DNA of 64,000 bases from Marasmius tenuissimus (lineage: Eukaryota > Basidiomycota > Agaricomycetes > Agaricales > Marasmiaceae). Of the stretch, positions 12,454-23,764 are shown piece after piece. The stretch covers positions 1,674,001 through 1,738,000 of the forward strand of contig JAQOTA010000053.1 in NCBI GenBank assembly GCA_029532415.1, given 5' to 3'. A program made the translations under genes and the position numbers. Every line of letters starts with the position of its first letter. The stretch's first letter is position 1. Below the pieces are notes generated by a model. That model was not told the origin of the DNA. It worked only from the letters and a program-made list of their open reading frames with translations, and did not search any database.

Positions 12454-13744
12454 TTTCAGTTTCCGCTAGCTGTGGCGTTTCAGAGCCAGGAAATGATATG
12501 AAGCATCCAGTAGTGTATTTAAACGAGGTCCTGACGCAGAAACGGGATGAGTAAAAGTGATGGTGGTGGTCAGAGTCAAAGAAGTCCAGGAAGAGCGAGG
12601 CGCTCAGCGCGGTGGCCCGTGGGTTACAATATTGCACGTGATACGTGGCACCTCATAGTATTTACGTGATTGGACGCGTCGCGACTCGCGACCTGCCACG
12701 GCACGTTCGTGTCCAGTCAAGGGATATTTCGCCAATTCACTGGAGCCTACTTGCTAGATTTTGAGCTGCGTTTTCCCCTCTGCCCTGAAGCATAAGTTTC
12801 AGCCTCTCGCCAGGGTCCAGCACCACCCAACTTCCAGAATGATCTATCACGTTCATCCAATTTTTCCGAACGATATGTACAAGCCCATATACGTTCCCTT
12901 TCCTACGTAACATTGTTGTCTTGAGGCTGCTCTCCCACTGGCGTTTTGAGTCAAGTGAGGGGGGGCAAACCTGAGATCTCAAAACAGCCTAGCGGGTGTA
13001 GAAAACGTCATGGAAGAGGCCCCCGACGTGTCCAACGGCCTCGTTGGAACTGGCTATCTGAACCAAACCGCCAACTTTGTTTCCAGGTCTCGGAGCAGGC
13101 TTGGGCTCACTTGACTGAGTGCAGAGGCAGGATGAAATGGAAATATTGCGAGGAACACGCTCTTTGAGCCCGATACGATTCGGTCGAAAAGGTAGATTGC
13201 CAGACTCACTGGTGTTCACTAGCACTGGTCGTGATGTCCTCAATGCTGTGAAGCCTCGGTATTGGGACAGCCTTGGAAGTCATCATGAATGTCATTGACG
13301 TTTGGAGAAATAGGAGGATGAAGAAGCAGAGATGCCAATTCATGATACTTGTTCCTACAGCGTTGAGCAGGGACCGGGGCAGCCTCAGAGAGAAGAGATG
13401 AGGCTGAAAGTTTACTCGGACTGATGATTGTATGCGTTTATTCTGCCGCTATCTTTTACTTTGTAGATTCCATATAGGAATATGCGCTCAAGAGAAGCAA
13501 ATACAAGCCAAGAAATTCTATAAAGGTAAGGCGAATGGAACGCATCGGCCTTTTCATAGGAGTTACAAAGATAATTCCCGAATGAGGAAGGGATCGTGGG
13601 TAAGGAGGACATGAATCGTCCGTAGTCGTGAAAACCCTGGAGGCTAGGTAGTACATGGATAAGATCTGAATTATATACAGCGCTGCGTCAGCAAATAGAG
13701 TAGGTATAGCATCCCAAACATCCCAAAAACAGATATCAGGTACC
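12454..13744. other. Region upstream of the NTO1-like gene, with one weak gene candidate
   Basis: Apart from the low-confidence minus-strand candidate at 12737-13343 listed separately, I find no coding signal. The stretch 12454-12730 is the presumed promoter of the NTO1-like gene. Bases 13400-13744 are the presumed 3' flank of the Mad3 gene. Confidence 0.4.
12737..13343 (-). CDS. Candidate small secreted protein, exon structure unresolved
   Basis: A minus-strand ATG at 13343 opens MNWHLCFFILLFLQTS, a convincing signal-peptide-like segment, followed by about 28 residues up to a GTGAGT donor near 13210. Further along, two open stretches follow: one ending HVGGLFHDVFYTR (about 12990) and one at 12737-12982 containing GLVHIVRKNWMNVIDHSGS and WVVLDPGERLKLML. 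The last recalls the end of small ubiquitin-like proteins of agaric fungi, though weakly. I could not find a splice chain that keeps all three pieces in one frame. This may be a real gene with a structure I mis-see, a decayed gene, or chance open frames. Confidence 0.22.
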
Positions 13745-15199
13745 TCACGCCTCGTATGCGTCCCCAACAACTGTCAAATCGTAGTTCTTCAGAGGATCTT
13801 TCCGCAACGCTTCTGCCTCGCTGGTCGACAATGTGGTATCGGGTTTCTTGAGTTTCATAACAGAGCCCGGAACAGTGGATGAGGATGCGCCGCCTGCGGT
13901 AGACTAGAAGGAAGTCAGTCAGCGATAGTACCGACAGATTGGCCACCGACAGTAAAGAAGCTTACCTCGTCGCGGAAAGGGGTGAATTTTTGCACAGACG
14001 CGGGTACGTCGGCGCTTTGATCGGTAAAAGGCACAAAACGACCTTTGGACGGAGTGGTGACCGCATTGCTGTCGTTCCCTAAGCGAGTCGTGGCGGGAGG
14101 TGGTGGATTTTCGTCAGGGCCAGGATCACGGAAAGGCACAATTTTGGAGGCTGAAGAACTGGATGAAGCCGAAGCTAGCCGTCTCGTCTTCCCAGCCTGC
14201 CTAATTGTAGAACCGGCCATCTTCTTCGTATCTGGAACATTCTCCTTAACCCGACTTTTTCGTGTTCCGATATCAGGCCAGGAATTTGTTTCTACTTCAG
14301 CCGATTGCGAGGCAGACCCCGTAGGGTCAACAAAGACCCGAAGCGGTACATTCGAGGAAGATGAGGAAGTCGTGGCAGTTCTAGAAGAAGTTCGAACTGA
14401 TGATGATGTGGAGGAAGATGATTGCAGAGGCGTGGTAGCGGGGCTGGAAGTAGTAGCGAGAATGGTCCGGCGTGAGGTATTATTCGTAGCGCTATTGGGA
14501 GGAGCAATTTCGGGTGCTGGCGCAGCACACATCATACGCTTCTGGAAGTCAGCATGCTTGGACTTGAGTCGTTCAAGGTGCGAGACTTTGCGTGCTATAC
14601 CAAGTGCGTAGATACGGTCCGCCTCCTTCCGCCTGTAAGAGAGTTCGTCACCAATAACACGGAGTTGAATATCGAAGGAGCACGCACCTTCCATCCCTTT
14701 CCAGAATCGCAGCGTATTCCTCATACAGTATCGCATCATTCGTCCCGATTTCATTCGCGAGAAGGAAGCGGTATATCATCCCAGGTTTTTCCACGAAACT
14801 GGCATAGAGCATCCATAGCTTGAGATATTTTATCTCCTTTCTCCATTTCCCGTCTCTGTCATCCTTCAAGACACGGGTGGCTTCTTCTAGTAGCTCCAAC
14901 AAGCCGGATTCCGCACTGTGCCCTTGTGGATAATTCTCCAAGGTCCAATTGACCAAAGTGGAATAGGCCTCAAGAGGGTCACCTTCCTCTTCATCTTCGA
15001 GAGCGAGCTCAATATTAATCCTCAGTCGATTGCGGGTGGCGTTCAATTTGGGCTCCCGTTGTACGTGTGGTGTGGCTAGTATAGACGACAAGGCAGTAAC
15101 CCTTCGACCACTGGCCAAAGGCTGGATGTTCTCCTTCGCCGCTTCGAGAACGTCACAGTCTACCATTGCTGGAGCGTCGTCAGAGAAAACGTCGGCCAT
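13745..15199 (-). CDS. mad3: Spindle assembly checkpoint protein Mad3 (BubR1-like, no kinase domain)
   Basis: Three exons give about 440 residues. An N-terminal KEN box (AAKENIQPL, residues 22-24) is followed by the Mad3/Bub1 homology region, a TPR-like helical domain at about 60-205 (YSTLVNWTLENYPQG, YLKLWMLYASFVEKP, DRIYALGIARKV). A second KEN box lies at about residue 299 (SRVKENVPDTKK) after a Ser/Thr-rich linker containing VPLRVFVDPTG. The last exon, joined by an intron next to FTPFRDE, ends EALRKDPLKNYDLTVVGDAYEA. In fission yeast and budding yeast, Mad3 inhibits the APC/C activator Cdc20 as part of the mitotic checkpoint complex, and both KEN boxes are needed. The protein ends without any kinase motifs, so this is Mad3 rather than Bub1. 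The first exon starts at 15199. Confidence 0.9.
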
Positions 15200-16370
15200 T
15201 TATGTATGGAGGGTGACAGCGACGATTGGTAAAGAAAGAGAGTCGAGAATCGGGATTGGCAATGAACAATGGTTGAAGTTTTGACGTACTGCGCACGGAC
15301 CATTCACGCGTGTGCAAACAAATCTTACCACGTGATCGAGTTCACAGTCAGTTCGGCAATTTCCGTGGTCTCTCCTCGAACAACATTGACGGGACGACAA
15401 AGGACGACAACCAGGCTCATCCAGGCAGTATTTTATCCGACTTCACATCCATGTGATGAACGGAGAGGCTACCATCCTGAACCATCAATACCTGCTATAA
15501 CTCCTCAACTCGAAGAAACTCACCGTTCGACTCGGACTACATCAGGTAGCCACGCGTAATCAGCCCAACGATACATGCTAGCGATCGCAAGGGATGTTGA
15601 AAAATGTTCGCAAACTTGGCTTTACCAGCTTTTTGGGCTATCGGCGGTATTAAAGGCTCGACTTCAGAACTCCAGGTCTTTACAGAGACTTCCTCTTCCA
15701 ATTTCTCTCTTGCTTTCAGTCACTGTAGTATGCGCGGCGGAGTCGCCAGCCCTCTTCGATCATCGCGTTCAAAACGAGCCGGTGGTGGAACTACTCGGGG
15801 CGCCACTGCTTAGGCCTCACAACGTCGCTATCGAAGCACAAAAACAAGGATTTATTAGCACCTCCAGATACCGATCATGGGGGTATGCCAATCATCGAGT
15901 CCTTTCAACCTGAGGCCCTGAGCCATAACCGCCTTACGGATGGGGGTCCGGGACGGGCGCGACAACAAAAAAAAATTGAGATTATCTGTGCCCTTTCGAT
16001 TTCGAAGGCCGACCGATGCTGACTGACGACCAATGGTTGAATGATTTACCCATAGTCACCGATCTAGCAGGTGAAGTCAACTATCGAATCCGATCAATTT
16101 TCTTTCTTCGAACATCGCTGATCATGCCTACGCAAGCGTCAATATGAGGCTTAAATCAGGCACTATACGGTACGCACCGGCACAACTAATCTGCCCTCCG
16201 TGTTTCCCAATATCCGTCCTCCAGTGAACTACATTAGCATACAGCCGTAGAGGGTACGATATTCATCTACAGTTATCAGTGGAGCTACTAGTACACTGAC
16301 TGCTCCTTGCAGTGCGTGAGAATCGGCTTGAATCGCGTCGCAAACAGCGTCCTTCCAGTGGGCCTATGTA
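15200..16370. other. Intergenic region, no gene recognised
   Basis: Several overlapping open frames of 60-110 codons occur on both strands, none with a recognisable motif. The part next to 15200 is the presumed Mad3 promoter. No repeat or RNA gene was seen. The right half may include the lost 5' end of the decayed oxalate decarboxylase gene, but I cannot align it. Confidence 0.45.
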
Positions 16371-16379
16371 GTGGAGGTT

Positions 16380-17720
16380 AGTCACCATTTAGGTAGAGCT
16401 ATGGGTGCCACTGTTCCGCTTGGGACTCAAATCTCTTGCACACAGGGGGAGGTTGGAATAACTACAACAAGTTCAACTCCAGGGGGGCAGGCCTTTGTGG
16501 GAGATACGGTACGTACACTCTGTCGACTACTCATCCATGAGGCAGTCTCTCCGGCCCATTCGCCGATTAGGGACCAGGGGATCTTTGGTACTTCCCTGCC
16601 GTCATTCCTCTTTCGTTGCAAGTGAAAAATATGACGGCTGACGGTGCTGAATTCGTCCTGATCTTTGATTCGGGAGGAGTTTTCCGAAAGAAAATACTTT
16701 CGGATTAATCGATTGGTTTATCCATACCCCAAAAGACGTTATTGCCAAAAACTTTGGGGTTGAAGACAACCTTCAGCTCTTTAACCACTTCCCTGATGCA
16801 GAACGTTTCATTTTCCCAGGCAAGTTTCTGTTTAATAGATCATATCAATCATATGACTGACCAGATTCGCAGGCAATCCACCCCCTTCGGACGCAGAATC
16901 CGATCAGGTTGTGCCGAACGATGCGGAGAGCCCCTACGTCTTCCCTCCCTCCAAGGTCGCGCCGAATCAGATGGACGTGGCTCGCTACAAGGTGGTCAAT
17001 TCGAGAACGTTCAAGGCCGCCGAAAAAATGAGCGCTGATGAAATTACGGTTCGAGTTGGTGGTATGAGATACAGTCTCATAGGAGCTGCATCCGAATCAT
17101 TGATTTGATCTCATTTAGAGAACTCCATGTGAGTATGCTGAAATGCACGTTGGTAGGCTGATTGAGCGTGCGTACAGTGGCATCCTACACAGCCAGAGCG
17201 GTGCTTCTTCATGTACGTGCTCCCGAGACATCTATAACGATACGCGTCTTAGCCACTTTCGCAGCACGGGAGAAGCAAAAGCAACGGTTTTCGCCGCGGC
17301 GGGCGTCTCCCGCACGTTTGATCTTCAGGTGTGAGCTGATAGACGTCTTTAGCCACCCCCGCATTCACCATATGAGCTTAGGCTGGTGATGTTAGCTACA
17401 TCCCTTCATCCTTTGGCAGGTCTAGTCTATGTTGACGTGTTTCACACACTAACGTTGGAGCTCCGCGGTTCCCAGGTCATTACTTATGTGGAGAATATGG
17501 GTAATACGACCCTCAAGTTCTTGGCTGAGGTGCTTGAATCAGGTCAATCTACTTGAAATCTATTATCCCCAACGCGCATAATTTATCTGGGATTGCCTCG
17601 TTACGCTTAGGCCCTGTACAGGACATTTCACTCAATCGCCCTCGCTCCGGAGTCCGGAACTGGTCAAATACACTTGTGCTTTTTGGACGAAATGATGGCG
17701 AAACTGAATCGTGTCAGGCA
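16380..17720 (+). pseudogene. Oxalate decarboxylase (bicupin) pseudogene
   Basis: Pieces of a fungal oxalate decarboxylase can be followed in order but in different frames with stops between them. The first cupin is represented by TTTSSTPGGQAFVGD, then DLWYFPAVIPLSLQ (frame-shifted, about 16580-16620) and DGAEFVLIFDSGG (16640-16680). Next come LIDWFIHTPKDVIAKNFG and NHFPDAERFIFPG (16707-16820). The second cupin keeps ELH and WHPTQPE around an intron (17118-17195), GEAKATVFAAAGVSRTFDLQ (17269-17330), AGDVSYIPSSFG and VENMGNTTLKFL (17490-17530, shifted after a GHY). The tail DISLN and MMAKLNRVRQM is again shifted. The first metal-binding HWH motif is not visible. The intact family degrades oxalate to formate and CO2 in many wood- and litter-decay fungi. 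This copy cannot make a full protein as read. A sequencing or assembly error is unlikely to explain so many breaks. Confidence 0.8.
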
Positions 17721-17810
17721 GATGAATGTCTAGAGCGGACTCGGAACACCTCCTTAGTCCTCTGGTCCTGCTTCCTAGAAACTTTTTCTCGTCACTTCCA
17801 GCTGTTGAAG

Positions 17811-20690
17811 TAGATCCGTATTATCAAACTCGACATATATATGTTACATACACGATCCTCTGCTTATTTCCAACTTATTACACGTTCTGTGATCAAGGAA
17901 CATAGCGGAATGCCGGAGCCTAAGCGTATAGCCCAGTGAGTCAATGCACAACCAGCGGGCACATGCATGCTTACCTTGTCAGCAAGCTCACTGACGTCCA
18001 CTTTTTCATCGGGATCTGGGACGCCATATTTCTTGTCCCGACGGGCGTTGTCCATGCGGTAGGATATCTTCAAGGTCCGTCAGAGATTATTGTTTGACAG
18101 GCGCCGCATTTTGGACTCACAGTGAGGATAAGCGCGCAAAGCGTAGCCAGGAACTCTAGAGCACAACAGACTGGGGGTGGGAGGGACGTGTCAGGTGTTA
18201 TTATAACAATAACGACGTGAAACTGACCAGCGAATCCTTTGCTACAATGAACACGCTTCTATCAGTACCCCCGTCGAGTGTAAGTGGACGAGAACGTCTT
18301 TGCTCACATATATCTTGGTTCCTCAGTTTTGGGTAGCAAGTGTGACCCAAGGACGCTTCCACATTGACCTATTGCCATGAACATAGGGACCCCAGTCGCT
18401 TTCTTGGTTTCGGAGCCCAGGTTGTGAGCGTCTAGACATGTTCATTAGTCCCGCGCTCCTCAATCGACTCCGACAGGACTTACACCAAGCGATAATGATT
18501 CCAATGGCGGTATATGTACCGCTTGTGATGCAGAATGTTGCAAAATATCTTGCGTGGAGGTTGGTAGGCACAACAAGCAGTATCCTGATGCATTCACATT
18601 TAGTGAAGTTGTGACTGAGTTGAGCGGTTCGTAACTCACAAATAACCAATGCCCCCCAGTGCTGTCGCAAACATCATAATGATACCTGCGAAGTGGATCA
18701 GGACTTTCAATGCGATTGTATAATGCCACCCACCTCTACTCTGCAGGCGATCTGACAAAGCGGACAACGAGGTCAAGACTATAGCCGCCACAGCATAAGG
18801 AGGAACGGTCATCAATTGCGACTTGGACGTGGCTGCGAGAGAATCAGAACTCCGAGCTCGGTCAAAAGAAACGATTCGGCTTACAGTAGCCCAACGTTTT
18901 CATGATCGTCGGAAGAAATGCGGACGTCGAAGCCAGCGAGGCATTCAATCCAAAATAAATCACTCCACCCGCGTATATCTGAAGAACATGGGTCAGTTTG
19001 TCTCCCGCGATTCAGGATCTGTTCTCACCCTCCAATCTCGAAAGGCAAATCCAATATGAGCTGTAACTGTATTAGTAAGCATTCTTTTAGTCTGAGTATC
19101 GAACTTACATTTGTTGACCATCTGCCCCACGTCTGAGCTGGTGGCACGGTTGACTCGAGCGAGTGCGATCTCCCTTTCTCGCTCGCTCAGGAAAGTCGTC
19201 GACTCGGGCCTGTTTGGGAGGAAGAAGAGCGCTGAAACTCCCAGAAGAATAGCGGGGATGCCCTGTTCACTGGAATTCAGAATTTACGGGGATACAGTTC
19301 AATTCAGGAAAGTTGAACATACCTCCACGATGAACAAGAGGCGCCAGTTGGCGATGCTGAGGTGGGCTTCTCCTATGCCCCACGCGATGATACCACCGAA
19401 TGCACCCGCAACAGCGGCAAAACCGAACCAATATGCCATCTATAGGGGAGTTAGAGCTGAAGCCTCTGTGCGTATATGGGTCTCGGCGTACCCGCAGTCC
19501 CATTTCTTGTTTCGTGTAAAACAGAGCTGTTGACGCTTGCATTAGTCTTTGCCTCAATAAGACTAATGAATGCCCGGCGTACAGAAATACAGGGGAATGG
19601 AGGGCCCAAAGCCAGCCTCGAATATTCCCAAGAAGAACCTCGCAGCCATCAACCCGCCGAAATTAAAAGCTGTTGACTGTAGATTATCATAAGCAACATT
19701 TTATATTCAGCAGTTGGAACGTCGATCCACCATCAATGTCGAGGATAGGCCCCACCCCATAGCAGCGCACGCCAACCAGACGCGGGGCGGGAACAGCTTT
19801 GACACTAGCGTCGCCGGAATTTGAAACAAAATCTAGACGGATTGACTCTGTTAGTGTTGATGAGAAAGCTATGGGGTCCTCAAAGAGCTCACGTAGGTGA
19901 AGAAGAACGCAGAGTTGACCCAGTCGTATAGCTGGCCAGTTGGATCGCCTCCGAGGGTGTCTTCCTCAATGGTTAGCAACCTTGCATTCCCAAGATTGGT
20001 TCGATCAAGATCTAGTGTCGAATGTTGAGAGACAAACACAGGGCGAACAGAAAAGACGGAACTTACAAGCAAAAAGATAGAGTAAACAGGCCATTGGTAG
20101 AATACGCCTATCGAACCTGCGTACCAGTTTCTTCTCCTCGGCGAGCCAGGAAGTAGTGGGTTCGCCGACAGGGGATGGAGCGCGTTCATCGTGAACCTCT
20201 TCAGTCTTGACGTCTTCCTCTGAGCCTTTGGAATGCTTTTCCGACATTATGTTCTGGAAGAAAGTGCGGGGAGAAATTGGAGTCGCTAGCGAATTGCAAA
20301 AGCTAAGCGGGTTTTTTATATCATCTGAAACCGTCACGTAAAATTCGAGCCTATTTTTGTTTGCCGGGTGAACCTTGGTGAGCCATCAATGCATCACTAC
20401 TACAGGGAGTCCATGATAATTCCAGATTGGGGTGTGGGGAAGATTCTAAGAATATGATTTGTGGTTCGTATCGTAAAGAGGGAATAATCGGCCGATGGTA
20501 TAGTACTGAGACTGCTGCCCTCCTCAATTCCAGTAGCTTTGGGATATATGGCGCGAATCCTCATTAGGCAAGACATATAAATTTCCAGAAGGTACTGATT
20601 CCGAGGTCTAAAATTAAGCTAACAGTGTCAGTAACAGACCTCAAACCATCGCGATTTCTGATATTCGAGTCAAGTGGGATGTCAATCTAG
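17811..20690. repeat. Tandem duplication, unit 1 (MFS permease plus flanks)
   Basis: This stretch and 20908-23764 are diverged direct copies. Both begin with TAGATCCGTATTATCAAACT, hold a complete MFS gene, and continue past its start codon through a shared promoter region (CCAGATT followed by GGGTGTGGGG or GAGGTGTGGGG). Both end near a shared TTCCGAGG and TGATAT segment. The duplicated unit is therefore about 2.9 kb and not limited to the coding region. Confidence 0.8.
17893..20247 (-). CDS. MFS transporter, anion:cation symporter family (Dal5/Tna1-like), copy 1
   Basis: Exons read leftwards from MSEKHSKGSEEDVKTEEV (20247) through a charged N-terminus, the family motif DRTNLGNARL after the first membrane segment, LYDWVNSAFFFTY, ILFQIPAT and SKLFPPRVW. 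They then give the central loop FLSEREREIALARVNRAT, and end NARRDKKYGVPDPDEKVDVSELADKAPAFRYVP. The layout fits the 12-helix Dal5/Tna1-type permeases of about 500 residues, which take up organic anions such as allantoate, nicotinate or vitamins. The substrate of this one is unknown. An apparent stop at 18636-18638 falls inside a 55-nt intron (18585-18639); splicing restores YLILLVVPTNLHARYFATF. The gene looks intact. It is the downstream, diverged partner of the gene at 20996-23363. Confidence 0.83.
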
Positions 20691-20907
20691 TATTCAAGGC
20701 GCGTCTAATACAGCTGGGATTGACTAGTTGACTCGTTATGCTCAGGCCTTGTGCAGAATATCTCCGAACTTGGGCTCTCCGGACAACGAAATCATGGCAA
20801 AATCGAGTCGCGACAAGCAAGTGGTGGTCTAATGGATCAGACGTTGAACATTTCCTTCTTTCCTGCTTCCATAACCTATCCTTGGTCGTAGAGTCCAGCC
20901 TTGGATA

Positions 20908-23764
20908 TAGATCCGTATTATCAAACTCGACATACATATAGTACACACACAATCCCCTGTTTCGTTTCCAATCTTATTGAGTACAAGTATCGCAATCATG
21001 GGACATAACGGAATGCAGGAGCCTAAGCGCATAGTCCAGTGAGTTTACTGCACAACTGGGTGGCACATGAACACTTACCTTGTCAGCAAGCTCACTGACG
21101 TCCACTTTTTCATTGGGATCTGGGACGCCGTATTCTTTGTCACGACGGGCGTTGTCCGTGCGATAGGATATCTTCGAGGTTCGTCAGAGAGATGATTCGA
21201 CAAACACACACCTCACGTTGAACTCACAGTGAGAATAAGCGCGCAAAGGGTAGCTAGGAACTCTAGAGCACAACAGACTGGGGGTGGGAGGGACTTGTCA
21301 GATGCTTCCATGTCGATAAGAACGATGCAGACTAACCAGCAAAACCTTTACTACAATGAATACGTTCCTATCAGTACCCCGTTGAGTGTAAGTGGACGAG
21401 AATGTCTTTGCTCACGTATATCTCGGTCCCTCAGTTTTGGGTAGTAAGTGCGACCCAAGGACGCTTCCACATTGACCTATCGCCATGAACATAGGGACCC
21501 CGGTCGCTTTCTTGGTTTCGGAGCCCAGGTTGTGAGCGTCTGAACAGGTACATTAGTCCCGCGCTCTTCCATCAACTCCGACAGGACCTACACCAAGCGA
21601 TGATAATTCCAATGCCGGTATATGTACCACTCGTAATGCAGAATGTCGCAAAATATCTTGCTTTGATGTTGTTAGGCACGACAACCAAGATCCTGGTGTA
21701 TATACCCTTCAGCGACGTTGTGACCGAGTCGATCTTTGGAACCCACAGATAACCAATGCCCCCCAGTGCGGTCGCAAACATCATGAAAATACCTACGAGA
21801 TGGATCAGGAGCCGCAATCAATCTGTTTAATACCACTTACCTCGAGTCTGCAGGCGATCTGATAAAGCAGACAACGAGGTCAAGACTATAGCCGCCACGG
21901 CATAAGGAGGGACAGTCATCAGTTGCGACTTTGAAGGAGCTATCGCAGAATTAGAATTCCGTCTTGGCCAAAGAGCAGAAGAACTCGGACGTACAGTAAC
22001 CAAATGTGGTCATGATCGTCGGGAAAAACGCGGAAGTCGAAGCCAGCGAGGCATTCAATCCAAAATAGATCACTCCGCCCGCGTATATCTGGAGAACCAT
22101 GGGTTAGTTTGTCTCCGGCGATCCAAGATCCGTTCTCACCCTCCAATCTCGGAAGGCAAATCCAATATGTGCTGGAATCGTATCAGCGAGCGTTCTTTCA
22201 GTCTGAGCATTTTACAAACCCTTGCTGACGGTTTGCCCCACGTCCGCACTGGTGGCACGATTGATGCGGGCGAGTGCGATTTCTCTTTCTCGTTCGTTCA
22301 GGAAGGTTGTCGACTCGGGCCGGTTCGGGAGTAAGAAGAGTGTTACAACCCCCAAAAGAATGGCAGGGATGCCCTGTTCACACGGAATCAGAATCTCTCG
22401 CCAGACGCACGATCCGAAGAAGATAAGCATACCTCCACGATGAACAGAAGACGCCAGTTCTCAAAGCTGAGCTTGGCTAATCCTACACCGTACGCGATTA
22501 TACCACCGAATGCACCTGCAACGGCAGCAAACCCGAACCAATATGCCATCTGTAAGGATAGGGGTTTAAGAGATTTTTTGTGAGTTGACGAAATGTTAGC
22601 GTACCCGCAGACCTATTTCTCGTTTCGTGTAGAACAAAGCTGTCAGTGCTTGCGTTAGTCGCGGCCTCTCGTAGTACTGAGTGATTCCGCCCGACGTACA
22701 GAAATACAAAGGAATGGAGGGTGCAAATCCAGCCTCAAATATCCCCAAAAAGACTCTCGTAGTCAACATTCCACCGAAATTAAAAGCTGTTGACTGTGAA
22801 ACCATGAGGGACATCCTTCTTTCAGAGCGTTTGGAAGGCTGATTCCCACCATCAATGTCGAAGATAGGCCCCATCCAATAGCGGCGCACGCCAACCAGAC
22901 ACGGGGCGGAAACAGCTTTGACGTTATGGTCGCCGGAATTTGAAACAGAATCTGAAGAAACGGCTCTATCAGTACCCGTGAAAAAGTCTTAAGGTCCACG
23001 GAAACCTCACGTATGAGAAGAAGAACGCAGAATTGACCCAGTCGTATAGTTGGCCGGTAGGATCGCCGTCGAGGATATCTCTGTCAATATGTTGCAACCT
23101 TGCATTCCCGAGATTGGTACGATCGAGGTCTAATGTTGAATGTTGAACAAACACAGGGCAGACAAGAGCATGCCGAACTTACAAGCAAAGAGATAGAGCA
23201 AACAGACCATTGGCAGAATACGCCTATCGAGCTTGCGTACTAGTTTCTTTTCTTCGGCGAGCCAGGAAGCTGTGGTTTCGCCGGAAGGAGAAGTAGTACG
23301 TCCATTGTAAACCTCTTCAGTCTTGACGTCTTCCTCTGAGCCTTTGGAATGCTTTTCCGACATCGTGCAAGAGGAAAGTGCAAGGAGACTGGAGTCGGTA
23401 AAGAATTGTGAATCTGAAGGGGTTTTTATATCACCTGAAACTGTCACGTACAGTCTGAGCCTACTGTATGTTTATTTGCCGGGAGAACCTTAGTGGGCCA
23501 TCAATATGGGGAATCCATGACAGTTCCAGATTGAGGTGTGGGGAATGAATGTGGTTCGAGGTCCGTATCGTAAAGAGGGAAATATCGGCCGATAGCATAG
23601 TCCTACCCTCCTCGACCCCAGTAGTCCATAGGGATATATGGCGCGACTCTTCATTAAGCAACGCACGTTACTCCACAGAAAGTACCAATTCCGAGGACGA
23701 AAAATGAGCTACTAGCCCTCAAAGTATCGCTATCCCTGATATCCTGGTCAAGCGCGATATGATT
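20908..23764. repeat. Tandem duplication, unit 2 (MFS permease plus flanks)
   Basis: This is the second copy of the ~2.9 kb unit described at 17811-20690. The two copies lie head to tail on the same strand, separated by roughly 200 bp of unshared sequence. Similarity covers promoter, exons, introns and the 3' flank, with frequent substitutions and small indels in introns. Confidence 0.8.
20996..23363 (-). CDS. MFS transporter, anion:cation symporter family (Dal5/Tna1-like), copy 2
   Basis: This paralogue of the gene at 17893-20247 has the same exon layout and start (MSEKHSKGSEEDVKTEEVYN, 23363). The same motifs are present: DRTNLGNARL, LYDWVNSAFFF, ILFQIPATITSKLFPPRVW, TTFLNEREREIALARINRAT, ARYFATFCITSGTYTGIG, and the C-terminus ADKAPAFRYVP. 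Differences from copy 1 concentrate in the N-terminal tail (about residues 19-35), introns and synonymous sites. The intron that removes the TGTGGGTTCC stretch near 21740 gives YLILVVVPNNIKARYF, parallel to copy 1. I see no frame break, so both copies may be functional and could differ in regulation or substrate. Confidence 0.83.

Noticed and set aside
18636..18638. In-frame stop suggesting that MFS copy 1 is a pseudogene
   Set aside because: The stop falls in a 55-nt intron with good GT and AG sites. Splicing gives YLILLVVPTNLHARYF, parallel to copy 2.
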